Of a stretch of 16,166 nucleotides of DNA, positions 1 to 7,067 are shown piece by piece. Position 1 is the first letter of the stretch. Every line of letters begins with the position of its first letter. Source of the DNA: JANOQP01 sp044227705 (GTDB lineage: Bacteria; Bacteroidota; Bacteroidia; Chitinophagales; Saprospiraceae); assembly GCA_044227705.1 (NCBI GenBank), contig JBGAWE010000096.1, forward strand, positions 1 to 16,166, read 5' to 3'. The position numbers and the translations under genes are program-made. The notes under the pieces were generated by a model. The model did no database searches and was not told the origin of the DNA. It saw only the letters and a program-made list of their open reading frames with translations.

Positions 1-384
1 TCACGGCAGGGCGGCGATGACGGAAATCTCGATGTTGACCATCTTCGGCAGCTCGCTGACCTCGATCAATTCGCGGGCCGGGGCCGTCTCCGAGGGGAAA
101 TAACGGGCGTAGACAGCGTTTATCCGTCCGAAATTCCCGATGTCCTTTACAAAAACAGAGGCTTTGACGACCGCCTCAAACCCGATGCCCGATGCGGCGA
201 GGATGGCCGATATGTTTTCCAAGACCTTTTGGGTCTCGGCCTCGATGTTGTCGGTGACGAGTTCGCCGGTCGCCGCGTCGAGCGCAATCTGGCCACTGAC
301 GAAGAGCAGGCCGCCCGCCGCGACCGACTGGTTGTAGGGGCCGATGGGCGCAGGCGCGCCGCCGGTGTTGACGATTTTTTTCAT
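1..384 (-). CDS. ridA: RidA family (YjgF/YER057c/UK114) enamine/imine deaminase
   Basis: 127-residue protein, full length for the family. RidA proteins hydrolyse reactive enamine/imine intermediates such as 2-aminoacrylate that are released by PLP enzymes, and they act in the cytosol as homotrimers. Visible family features are the N-terminal APAPIGPYNQ segment, the LLFVSGQIALD strand, the VVKASVFVKDI strand and the C-terminal PARELIEVSELPK block, whose Arg is the conserved substrate-carboxylate ligand. The frame is open 12 codons further upstream to an ATG at 420, but that extension runs into the rpmF terminator hairpin and has no family counterpart, so the ATG at 384 is chosen. The TGA stop occupies the first three bases of the window, so the gene is complete. 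Identification is firm; the exact substrate is not visible from sequence. Confidence 0.95.
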   Translation of the reverse strand: MKKIVNTGGAPAPIGPYNQSVAAGGLLFVSGQIALDAATGELVTDNIEAETQKVLENISAILAASGIGFEAVVKASVFVKDIGNFGRINAVYARYFPSETAPARELIEVSELPKMVNIEISVIAALP

Positions 385-409
385 TGCGCCAAATTTTTCA
401 AGAAACACA

Positions 410-448
410 AAAAGCTCCAACCGGCCGGTCGGCGGGGTTGGAGCTTTT
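410..448 (-). terminator. Rho-independent terminator after rpmF
   Basis: A perfect 13-bp inverted repeat (410-422 pairs with 436-448, AAAAGCTCCAACC against GGTTGGAGCTTTT) has a GC-rich loop. On the minus strand the stem is followed by TTTTTGTG. It lies 23 bases after the rpmF stop and just upstream of ridA, so it should end the yceD-rpmF transcript. It also argues against the longer ridA start at 420, which would fall inside the hairpin. Confidence 0.85.
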
Positions 449-471
449 CAAAAACGGGATGCCGGGAACGT

Positions 472-684
472 TCAGGCCTCCGCCTCCGGTGCCTCGCGCT
501 GCTCGGGCGCAGGGATGAGGACGCTGCCCCGGTAGTACATCGCCCCGTCGACGACGTAGGTGCGGTGCAAGAGGTGCTTCTCGCCCGTCGTCGAGCAGGT
601 GGCGACGTTGGGGACTTCCGTTTTGTAGTGCGTGCGGCGTTTGCGAGTGCGCATCTTGGAGTGCCGCCATTTAGGATTTGGCAT
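472..684 (-). CDS. rpmF: 50S ribosomal protein L32
   Basis: 70 residues, starting MPNPKWRHSKMRTRKRRTHYK, the basic N-terminal signature of bL32, followed by the VPNVATCSTTGEKHLLHR core and MYYRGSVLI. Only one Cys is present, so this is the zinc-independent form of L32, as is usual in Bacteroidota. The last ten residues are an acidic tail (APEQREAPEAEA). It follows yceD by 39 bp on the same strand, the classic yceD-rpmF pairing, and is closed by a strong terminator. Confidence 0.96.
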   Translation of the reverse strand: MPNPKWRHSKMRTRKRRTHYKTEVPNVATCSTTGEKHLLHRTYVVDGAMYYRGSVLIPAPEQREAPEAEA

Positions 685-723
685 GACCTATCTTTTTGAA
701 AATCAATGACTTGTGATGGTTCT

Positions 724-1245
724 TCAGTTCTCTTGGAAATCGCCGAGCGCGTCGCGGAAGGGGTTTCCGACTCCTTCGCCCCGGGCACCCGCGATCCGTT
801 CGAGCATCGAGAAGTCGCAGGGCGCGTCCGGTTCGTCCTCGCAATCTTCAATGGTTCTGACCATTGGTATGGAGAGGACGACGAACTCGTAGACATAGTT
901 CGAGAGGTTCAGTTCGCTGGTCTCGGGGTGGATGAAGACGAGGTCGTCGTCCGGCTCCGAGGCCTGCTCGCTGAACTTGAAGATCAGCTGCTCGCTCCCT
1001 TCGATTGGCAGGTCGATTTCGGCGAGGCAGCGGTCGCATTCCGTTTTGACGGTTCCTTCGATGTCAAAGTCGAAGACCAGCATGTCGGAGCGGCGGTCGA
1101 GCGTCACATGGACGTCAACATCGCCGTCCGCGACGGGCGATGCCTCGAACTCGCTGAAAAAGGAGCGGCCGATATGGAAGTCATATTCGTGCACCCCGAT
1201 TTTCAGACCCTTGATGGGCAGCGTGAACTCGACCAGCCTTTTCAT
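724..1245 (-). CDS. yceD: DUF177 / YceD family protein
   Basis: 173 residues from the ATG at 1245; a GTG three codons upstream (1254) is possible but less likely. The family sits next to rpmF in most bacteria. In plants and E. coli its members are linked to 23S rRNA accumulation and ribosome biogenesis. Visible family features are the central VKTECDRCLAEIDLPI motif and the acidic segment before the LNLSNYVYEFVVLSIPM helix. Two further Cys residues lie near the C-terminus (EDCEDEPDAPC). A near-consensus Bacteroidota promoter lies about 30 bp upstream. The identity is clear from motif and neighbour; the molecular role is inferred from the family. Confidence 0.9.
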   Translation of the reverse strand: MKRLVEFTLPIKGLKIGVHEYDFHIGRSFFSEFEASPVADGDVDVHVTLDRRSDMLVFDFDIEGTVKTECDRCLAEIDLPIEGSEQLIFKFSEQASEPDDDLVFIHPETSELNLSNYVYEFVVLSIPMVRTIEDCEDEPDAPCDFSMLERIAGARGEGVGNPFRDALGDFQEN

Positions 1246-1259
1246 CTCGGCCACCGTTT

Positions 1260-1287
1260 TTGGAATGGGCGGGCAAAGGTAATTTTT
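1260..1287 (+). promoter_or_regulatory. Possible divergent promoter for comM
   Basis: On the plus strand, TTG at 1260-1262 is followed after 17 bp by TAATTTTT at 1280-1287 (seven of eight bases of TAnnTTTG). It faces away from the yceD promoter, and the two -7 boxes overlap around 1280-1281. If used, it gives comM a leader of about 150 nt, which is long, so a second promoter nearer 1445 is not excluded. Confidence 0.4.
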
Positions 1288-1302
1288 GATTCAAAAAAGC
1301 AA
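1274..1302 (-). promoter_or_regulatory. Bacteroidota-type promoter of yceD-rpmF
   Basis: On the minus strand, TTG at 1302-1300 is followed after 18 bp by TACCTTTG at 1281-1274, an exact match to the Bacteroidota TTG-N17-23-TAnnTTTG pattern read by the primary sigma factor. The predicted start of transcription is near 1268, giving a leader of roughly 23 nt before the ATG at 1245. Confidence 0.7.
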
Positions 1303-1444
1303 GGCCGAGAGCATAATTTCAATTGCAGAGAGGGCAAGGGGCGAGGGCGAGGCGGGTTTTCCAGAAAAATATTTGGCCGACTGGGTGCGGCTTTTGCTTC
1401 CTTTGTTCCGAGAGAACACGCTCAAAGCATACAAACAGAAAACA

Positions 1445-3001
1445 ATGCTCGTTCGCACCTTCGCCAGCGCCGTCTACGGCGTGAACGCCCTAAGAATCAC
1501 CATCGAGGTCAACACAGGAGGCCCGGCAGGTGAAAAACTCGCCTATTTTATCGTCGGCCTGCCCGACAACGCCGTGCGCGAGGGGCAGCAGCGCATGGAG
1601 GCCGCCGTGAAGAACTCCGGCTACCAAATCCCGCGCTACAAGACCATCATCAACATGGCGCCGGCCGACATCCGCAAGGAAGGCTCGGCCTTCGATCTGC
1701 CCATAACCGTCGGAATGCTCGCCGCGACGGGCGAGATGAGCGGCCACCGCCTCGGCGACTTCGTCATCATGGGCGAGCTGGCACTTGATGGGGAGCTGCG
1801 GCCAATAAAAGGTGCCCTCCCGATTGCGCTTCAGGCAAAAAAGGAGGGTTTCAAAGGCGTGATCCTCCCGAGGCACAACGCCCGCGAGGCCGCCATCGTC
1901 GAAGGTCTGGAGGTTTATGGGGTCAAAGACTTGAAAGAGGCGGTCGATGTTTTGGAGGAAAAAGCGGGCCACGTAGAGCCGTTCGAGGTGGGCGACCGCG
2001 ACGAGTTTTTCAAAAACAAGGACGACTATGAGGTCGACTTCAGTGACGTGCGCGGGCAAGAGAGCATGAAACGCGCCCTCGAAATCGCGGCGGCCGGGGG
2101 CCACAACGTCATCCTCATCGGCCCGCCGGGGGCGGGGAAGACTATGCTCGCCCGGCGCCTGTCGACCATCCTCCCGCCGCTAACGCTCGACGAGGCGCTG
2201 GAGACCACCAAAATTCACTCCGTCGCCGGCATCCTCGGGTACAACACCTCGCTGGTCACCGCGCGGCCGTTCCGATCGCCGCACCACACGATCTCCGATG
2301 TCGCGCTCGTGGGCGGCGGCTCCAACCCGATGCCGGGGGAAATCAGCCTGGCGCACAACGGCGTGCTCTTCCTCGACGAGCTTCCCGAGTTCAAAAGGAC
2401 GGTCTTGGAAGTGATGCGCCAACCGCTCGAGGAGCAGACGGTCGTCATTTCGCGGGCGAAGGTCTCGGTCGAGTACCCGGCAAATTTCATGCTCGTCGCC
2501 TCGATGAACCCGTGCCCGTGCGGCTACTACACCCACCCCGACAAGGACTGCGTCTGCGGGCCAGGGGTCATCAAAAAATACCTCGCCAAAATCAGCGGCC
2601 CGCTCCTAGACCGCATCGACCTGCACCTGGAGGTGACGCCGGTGAGCTACGACGACCTCGCCCGCCGCGAACGGCCGACGGAGCGGAGCGAGACCATCCG
2701 GGAGCGAGTCGTCCGGGCGCGGGCAACGCAGACCAAGCGCTTCATCGACCACCGGGGGATCTACGCGAACGCGCACATGCCCAGCCACCTCGTCCGGGCC
2801 TTTTGCGAACTCAATGAGGAGTGCGCCACGCTTTTGAAAACAGCAATGGAAAAGTTCAAGCTCTCTGCCCGCGCCTATGACCGGATTTTGAAAGTCTCGC
2901 GAACCTGCGCCGACCTCGACGGGGTCGAAGAAATCCAGAAGAAGCACCTGTTTGAGGCCATCCATTTCCGCTCGCTCGACCGCGAAGGATGGGCGGGTTG
3001 A
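1445..3001 (+). CDS. comM: YifB family Mg-chelatase-like AAA+ ATPase (ComM)
   Basis: 518 residues, the usual length. ComM is a hexameric AAA+ helicase that drives branch migration during natural transformation where studied; many non-competent bacteria also carry it. The start is set at MLVRTFASAVYGVNA, the conserved family N-terminus; the open frame extends 53 codons further upstream, but only to a TTG and without family similarity. Domains in order: N-terminal ChlI/Lon-protease-like domain (about 20-145); AAA+ module with Walker A GPPGAGKT (226-233) and Walker B VLFLDE (307-312); the Cys-rich MNPCPCGYYTHPDKDCVCGP segment; the LDRIDLHLEV sensor region; and a C-terminal Mg-chelatase helical domain ending in the arginine-rich ARAYDRILKVSRTCADL block. 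It is a single gene divergent from yceD. Confidence 0.95.
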   Translation: MLVRTFASAVYGVNALRITIEVNTGGPAGEKLAYFIVGLPDNAVREGQQRMEAAVKNSGYQIPRYKTIINMAPADIRKEGSAFDLPITVGMLAATGEMSGHRLGDFVIMGELALDGELRPIKGALPIALQAKKEGFKGVILPRHNAREAAIVEGLEVYGVKDLKEAVDVLEEKAGHVEPFEVGDRDEFFKNKDDYEVDFSDVRGQESMKRALEIAAAGGHNVILIGPPGAGKTMLARRLSTILPPLTLDEALETTKIHSVAGILGYNTSLVTARPFRSPHHTISDVALVGGGSNPMPGEISLAHNGVLFLDELPEFKRTVLEVMRQPLEEQTVVISRAKVSVEYPANFMLVASMNPCPCGYYTHPDKDCVCGPGVIKKYLAKISGPLLDRIDLHLEVTPVSYDDLARRERPTERSETIRERVVRARATQTKRFIDHRGIYANAHMPSHLVRAFCELNEECATLLKTAMEKFKLSARAYDRILKVSRTCADLDGVEEIQKKHLFEAIHFRSLDREGWAG

Positions 3002-3051
3002 CCTTTCCCGTGCGGCTTTTCCCAGCGAAAATGTTACCCCGAACGAATGAC

Positions 3052-3066
3052 AGCCATTTGATGGCT
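3052..3066. repeat. Short perfect inverted repeat upstream of the 3111 gene
   Basis: AGCCAT-ttg-ATGGCT is a 6-bp palindrome with a 3-bp spacer, 45 bp upstream of the 3111 start. Its spacer supplies a TTG at 3058-3060 that stands 22 bp ahead of TACGTTTC (3083-3090), a one-mismatch TAnnTTTG box. It may therefore be an operator over a promoter, or only a weak hairpin after comM. The sequence does not decide between these. Confidence 0.35.
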
Positions 3067-3110
3067 CTCTACTTTCGTTCCGTACGTTTCACCGACCAAC
3101 TGCGCTATCA

Positions 3111-4046
3111 ATGAAAAACTTTTCAAAGGCATTTGCCCCGGCTGTTTTGCTCGCTGCTCTTTTCATGCTCTGTGCCGAAAGGGCGGAGGCCCAAAAATTT
3201 CGCGACTCGACCCTCGTCAAGATTGTCACTGTCGACGACAACGAGTTCGTCGGCAAGATTCTCTCGCAGAATGATACCGAATTCCGCATCAACTCCGAGA
3301 CGCTCGGGCCGGTTTCCATCCCGAAGTTGAAAATCAAGTCCATCGAAAAAGTGGACAAGGATCGCATGATTGGCGGTGAGCTTTGGGACCGCAGCCCGCA
3401 AGAGAGTCGCTATTTTTTCGGGCCCAGCGGCTACGGGCTGCACGAGGGCGAAGGCTACTACCAGAACACCGGCCTCTTCCTCAACCAAATGGGTCATGGC
3501 CTCACCGACAACTTCACCATTGGCGGGGGCATCATGCCGTTCCCTTTCTTCTCGCCGGTCTGGTTCACGCCGAAGGTCAGTTTCCCTTACAAAAGCGGGA
3601 ATGGGAGTGCCGCCGTCGGCTTGCTCTACATCAACTACCTCGGATGGGGCAACGACTTCTCCGACGGCAGCGGCCGCTGGGGAGGGGCCGGAATGGTCTA
3701 CGGCTGCAACACCTGGGGCAGCCGCGACCGCCAGTTGACCTTCGGCATGGGTTATGGCTTCGCCGACGGCGACGGCTGGGCCAACTACCCAACTTTCATG
3801 CTTTCTGCGATGCAGCGAACCCGCAAGCGTATGGCTTTCATCTCGGAGAACTACGTCATCCCGATCGATGGCGGCGCGCTCGGCATCCTCTCTGCCGGTG
3901 GCCGGTTCTTGGGAAAAAACGTGACCGTCGACTTTGGGCTGTGGACGGCTTTTGAATCAGACTACGGGTTCGTCCCAGGAGTATTTCCGTGGTATAGCGT
4001 CGCCTTCCCGTGGCAGTCGCAGACAAAAGAAAAGGAGAAAAAATGA
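3111..4046 (+). CDS. Secreted or outer-membrane protein of unknown function
   Basis: 311 residues with an N-terminal signal peptide (hydrophobic AFAPAVLLAALFMLCAERAEA, cleavage probably after AEA). The first mature segment (about 28-85, TLVKIVTVDDNEFVGKIL...IPKLKIKSIEK) resembles a small beta domain, followed by the ESRYFFGPSGYGLHEGEGYYQN motif that recurs in Bacteroidota conserved hypothetical proteins. The remainder is rich in Gly, aromatic residues and alternating strands (LTDNFTIGGGIMPF, VGLLYINYLGW, LTFGMGYGFADG), as in an outer-membrane beta-barrel, and ends in a lysine-rich tail (KEKEKK). I cannot assign a function. It is a monocistronic plus-strand gene with a possible promoter at 3058-3090 and a hairpin after its stop. 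Confidence 0.8.
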   Translation: MKNFSKAFAPAVLLAALFMLCAERAEAQKFRDSTLVKIVTVDDNEFVGKILSQNDTEFRINSETLGPVSIPKLKIKSIEKVDKDRMIGGELWDRSPQESRYFFGPSGYGLHEGEGYYQNTGLFLNQMGHGLTDNFTIGGGIMPFPFFSPVWFTPKVSFPYKSGNGSAAVGLLYINYLGWGNDFSDGSGRWGGAGMVYGCNTWGSRDRQLTFGMGYGFADGDGWANYPTFMLSAMQRTRKRMAFISENYVIPIDGGALGILSAGGRFLGKNVTVDFGLWTAFESDYGFVPGVFPWYSVAFPWQSQTKEKEKK

Positions 4047-4073
4047 GCGGATAGCCTCCGATTCCTGCTAAAA

Positions 4074-4115
4074 AAAAGCGTCTTTGACCGCCTTTCCGGC
4101 GGCAGGGGTGCTTTT
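4074..4115 (+). terminator. Probable terminator after the 3111 gene
   Basis: An outer stem AAAAGC (4074-4079) with GCTTTT (4110-4115) encloses an inner stem CCGCC-tttcc-GGCGG (4088-4102). It is followed by CTTTTG and lies 28 bases after the stop codon. The internal bulges make it weaker than the other terminators in the window. Confidence 0.5.
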
Positions 4116-4270
4116 CTTTTGAACACGACCGGCATCGCTGGAGCCGCCTTTCCTACTTTCACGGCATCTTTTGAAAAAGTAAAAACCCGGCAATCCGCAT
4201 CTTCTTGAACAACAAAAGCCGTCGCCGGGCCGATATGCTCCCAAGATTTGATGACCGATTCTCACAGACC

Positions 4271-7030
4271 ATGACCAAGCATTTTCCACTTCTCTCCCTT
4301 CTTTTTTTGGGGAAAATTCTTGCCGCGCAGCCCTCCAACGACGGCTGCGACGCGCCCATAAACCTCCCGGACGTCACCAATTTCTGCTCCGCCGTCGGCC
4401 AGTACAACAACGCCGGGGCCACGCCCAGCGGCGCGACGGCCGCCTGCATGGCCGCCGACGACAACGACATCTGGTTCAGCTTCACCGCCACCGCGACCGA
4501 TGTCGACATCATCATCCGAGGAAAGACCGCCACCTCGCCGGGCGGCACTTTGAAGAAACCGGAGGTCGCGCTCTACCTCGGCTCCTGCTCGTCGGGGGGC
4601 TTCAACTTGAGCGAATTGCAATGCACCGACGACGCGCCCGGCGCGGGCATCGTCGAGCTATATAAAGGAGGGCTTTATGTCGGCCAGCAGTACCTCGTCC
4701 GCGTGCAGGGCGACGGGGCGAACACCGGCACCTTCCAGATTTGCGTCAACAACTTCAACCCGCCCGTCCAGCCGCAGAGCGACTGCCCGAAGTCGGCCAT
4801 CCTTTGCGACAAGTCGCCTTTCGTTGTGCAGAACATCGTCGGCTTCGGCCAAGACCCGTCGGAGCTTGACGACGCGACCTGCTTCGTCGGCGGCATTCCG
4901 GGAAACAACGAGACAAACTCCACCTGGTACTCGTGGACCTGCTCGAAATCCGGCACCCTCGAGTTCACGCTCACACCCTCCAACCCGACGGACGACCTTG
5001 ACTTCGTCCTATACGAACTTCCGAATGGACTGGCCAACTGCACGGGCAAGAACCTCGTCAGGTGCATGGCGGCCGGCGACTTCAACTTCCCCAGCCCGTG
5101 CATGGGGCCGACGGGGCTGAAGGCCGGTTCGAGCGACCTCTCGGAAACCAGTGGCTGCGGCTCGGGGAAGGACAACTTCATCAAGCCACTTGACATGGAG
5201 GCCGGCAAGAGCTACGCGCTCGGCGTGAACAACTTCACCTCGACGGGCAACGGCTTCAACATCGAGTTCGGCGGCACGGGCGAGTTCCTCGGGCCGCAGG
5301 CCGATTTCACGACGGTGCCGAGCGAGGTCTGCCTCGGCATACCGATTGTGTTCACCGACGCGAGCCAGTTCCCCATTGGGGCCATCACGAAGTACAACTG
5401 GTCGTTCGGCATCGACGCCGTGCCGTCGACGGCCAGCGGCAAGGGGCCGCACACCGTCCAATTTTCAAAGCCCGGCATCCACAGCATCGTGATGACCATC
5501 GAGACGAGCCTCGGCTGCAAGGTGACGGACATCAAGACCGTCCTCGTCCACCCGCCGGTCGAGATAGACACGGTCATTGCCGCGCCCGACTGCAATGGCG
5601 GGACCAATGGCGAGGTACAAATCAAGAACATCAAGAGCGGCACGCCACCCTATCTCTTTAGTTGGAACGGCGGCGCGTACACCTCGATGAACTCTCTCTC
5701 GGGCCTGCCGGTCGGCATCTACAACGTCAAAATCAAGGACAAGAACAACTGCGAGACCAGCTTCGACATCAACGTGAAAGAGAAGGAGTTGGCCGTTGCG
5801 CCCGACATCATGCCGCCGCTCTGCACGGGCCAGTCTAACGGGCAGGTGATTTTGAACGTGACGAACGGCACCGCGCCTTTCATCTTCAATTGGGGAAGTC
5901 AGCCCGGCTCCGGCACCAGCCCGCGCGTCAACCTGCCCGCCGGGACGTACACCGTCAGCGCGACGGACGCGGAGTTGTGCAAGGGCCTTTTCACCATCAA
6001 CATCGTCGACCACCCGCCGGTCGTCGTTGACATGGACACGACCGACGTGACCTGCCACGGGAAGGGCGACGGGAGGAGCATCGCCAAAGCCTCGGGCGGC
6101 GTGGGGAATTTCACCTACCAATGGAGCAGCACGACCGGGCCGATTTCCCAAACATCCGACGAAGCAACAAACCTCTCGCCCGACAATTATTTCGTCACTG
6201 TCACCGACGGCAATGGCTGCACAGCCATAGGAAGTGCCTACATCGACGAGCCGCCGCCGCTCGACCTCGACATCTCGGGGGTGAAAAACGTCCTTTGTTT
6301 TGGAGACAAGACCGGCGTTTTCCACGTCTCGGCGGCGGGAGGGACTGTACCGTTCAGCTTCTCCGCCGACGGCGTGAACTTTACCTCCGTCGACTCGCTC
6401 GGCGGGCTGATGGCCGGGCGGTATTGGGTCTATGTGAAAGACTCGCTCGGCTGCCTAGACTCGATTCAAGCCGAAATCACTGAACCGGCCGAATTGAAAG
6501 TGACCGCCGAACAGGACTCGACGCTCGAACTCGGCTACTCCTACGACGTCTTCACGACAGTGCTGCCGCCCTTCCGGCCTGTCACCTACCAATGGTCGCC
6601 CGTTCTCGGCTTGAGCTGCGCCGACTGCCCGGAACCAACCGTAACCGCCACGGAATCAACCGTTTACATCCTGAAAATAACGGACGAGGACGGCTGCATG
6701 GACACGGACAGCCTCCGCGTGACGGTGACGAAACGGCGGCCCATCTACCCGCCCAACGCGATGGGGCCAGATCTCAACTCGCCTAACGACCGCTTCACAC
6801 TCTACGGCTCGCCGGGGGCGGATTTGATTGAGGTTTTGAGAATCTACGACCGCTGGGGCGACCTTCTTTTTGAGAACAAAAACTTCGCCCTCAACGACCC
6901 GCAGCTCGGCTGGGACGGGAGCTTCAGGGGGAAACTTGTGGACAGCGGGGTCTACGCCTTTTACGCCCGCGTCCATTTCATCGACGGCGAGTCTCTCATT
7001 TACAAAGGGGACATCACAGTGGTGCGGTGA
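4271..7030 (+). CDS. T9SS type B sorting-domain surface protein with PKD and SprB-like repeats
   Basis: 919 residues. The ATG at 4271 is chosen because it begins a clean signal peptide (MTKHFPLLSLLFLGKILAAQ); upstream starts give a charged extension. Order of parts: two N-terminal beta-sandwich regions (SNDGCDAPINLP...WFSFTATATDVDIII and a similar block near 175-340 with TWYSWTCSKSGTLEFTL); a PKD-like domain (about 350-430, ADFTTVPSEVCLGIPIVFTD); four SprB-type repeats (about 435-505, 508-580, 585-665 and 670-745) with C-x-G-x-x-[ND]G and LPAGTYTVSATD-like motifs; a linker Ig-like stretch; and a C-terminal domain (about 825-919) with IYDRWGDLLFENKNF, LGWDG and VYAFYARV, matching the gliding-motility-associated (type B) sorting domain. 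This protein should cross the inner membrane by Sec and the outer membrane by the T9SS. It is Cys-rich, which suggests disulfides. The ligand or role is unknown. Confidence 0.92.
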   Translation: MTKHFPLLSLLFLGKILAAQPSNDGCDAPINLPDVTNFCSAVGQYNNAGATPSGATAACMAADDNDIWFSFTATATDVDIIIRGKTATSPGGTLKKPEVALYLGSCSSGGFNLSELQCTDDAPGAGIVELYKGGLYVGQQYLVRVQGDGANTGTFQICVNNFNPPVQPQSDCPKSAILCDKSPFVVQNIVGFGQDPSELDDATCFVGGIPGNNETNSTWYSWTCSKSGTLEFTLTPSNPTDDLDFVLYELPNGLANCTGKNLVRCMAAGDFNFPSPCMGPTGLKAGSSDLSETSGCGSGKDNFIKPLDMEAGKSYALGVNNFTSTGNGFNIEFGGTGEFLGPQADFTTVPSEVCLGIPIVFTDASQFPIGAITKYNWSFGIDAVPSTASGKGPHTVQFSKPGIHSIVMTIETSLGCKVTDIKTVLVHPPVEIDTVIAAPDCNGGTNGEVQIKNIKSGTPPYLFSWNGGAYTSMNSLSGLPVGIYNVKIKDKNNCETSFDINVKEKELAVAPDIMPPLCTGQSNGQVILNVTNGTAPFIFNWGSQPGSGTSPRVNLPAGTYTVSATDAELCKGLFTINIVDHPPVVVDMDTTDVTCHGKGDGRSIAKASGGVGNFTYQWSSTTGPISQTSDEATNLSPDNYFVTVTDGNGCTAIGSAYIDEPPPLDLDISGVKNVLCFGDKTGVFHVSAAGGTVPFSFSADGVNFTSVDSLGGLMAGRYWVYVKDSLGCLDSIQAEITEPAELKVTAEQDSTLELGYSYDVFTTVLPPFRPVTYQWSPVLGLSCADCPEPTVTATESTVYILKITDEDGCMDTDSLRVTVTKRRPIYPPNAMGPDLNSPNDRFTLYGSPGADLIEVLRIYDRWGDLLFENKNFALNDPQLGWDGSFRGKLVDSGVYAFYARVHFIDGESLIYKGDITVVR

Positions 7031-7032
7031 GA

Positions 7033-7067
7033 ATTTTGGAGGAGGCCTATTCCATCTCCTCCAAAAT
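7033..7067. terminator. Bidirectional terminator hairpin shared by converging genes
   Basis: A perfect 12-bp inverted repeat (7033-7044 with 7056-7067, ATTTTGGAGGAG against CTCCTCCAAAAT) has an 11-nt loop. The right arm encodes the last residues of the minus-strand regulator (ILEE), and the loop contains its stop codon. The left arm follows the stop of the T9SS cargo gene by two bases. The A/T ends of the stem can provide a short U-run in either direction. Confidence 0.65.

Noticed and set aside
381..896. Minus-strand open frame of 171 codons overlapping rpmF and yceD.
   Set aside because: Low-complexity Arg/Ser/Pro translation covering two firmly identified genes in another frame.
1286..1444. 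N-terminal extension of comM by 53 codons.
   Set aside because: Begins with a TTG within the promoter region and has no counterpart in YifB proteins, whose N-terminus matches the ATG at 1445.
706..1533. Plus-strand open frame of 275 codons antisense to yceD.
   Set aside because: Antisense shadow of a GC-rich gene; no domain, and it overlaps the divergent promoters and the start of comM.
1490..2104. Minus-strand open frame of 204 codons antisense to comM.
   Set aside because: Shadow frame; the plus strand encodes a complete AAA+ protein.
4186..4229. CCCGGC...GCCGGG inverted repeat upstream of the T9SS cargo gene.
   Set aside because: Six bases with a 32-nt loop in GC-rich DNA is expected by chance; no promoter element is associated.
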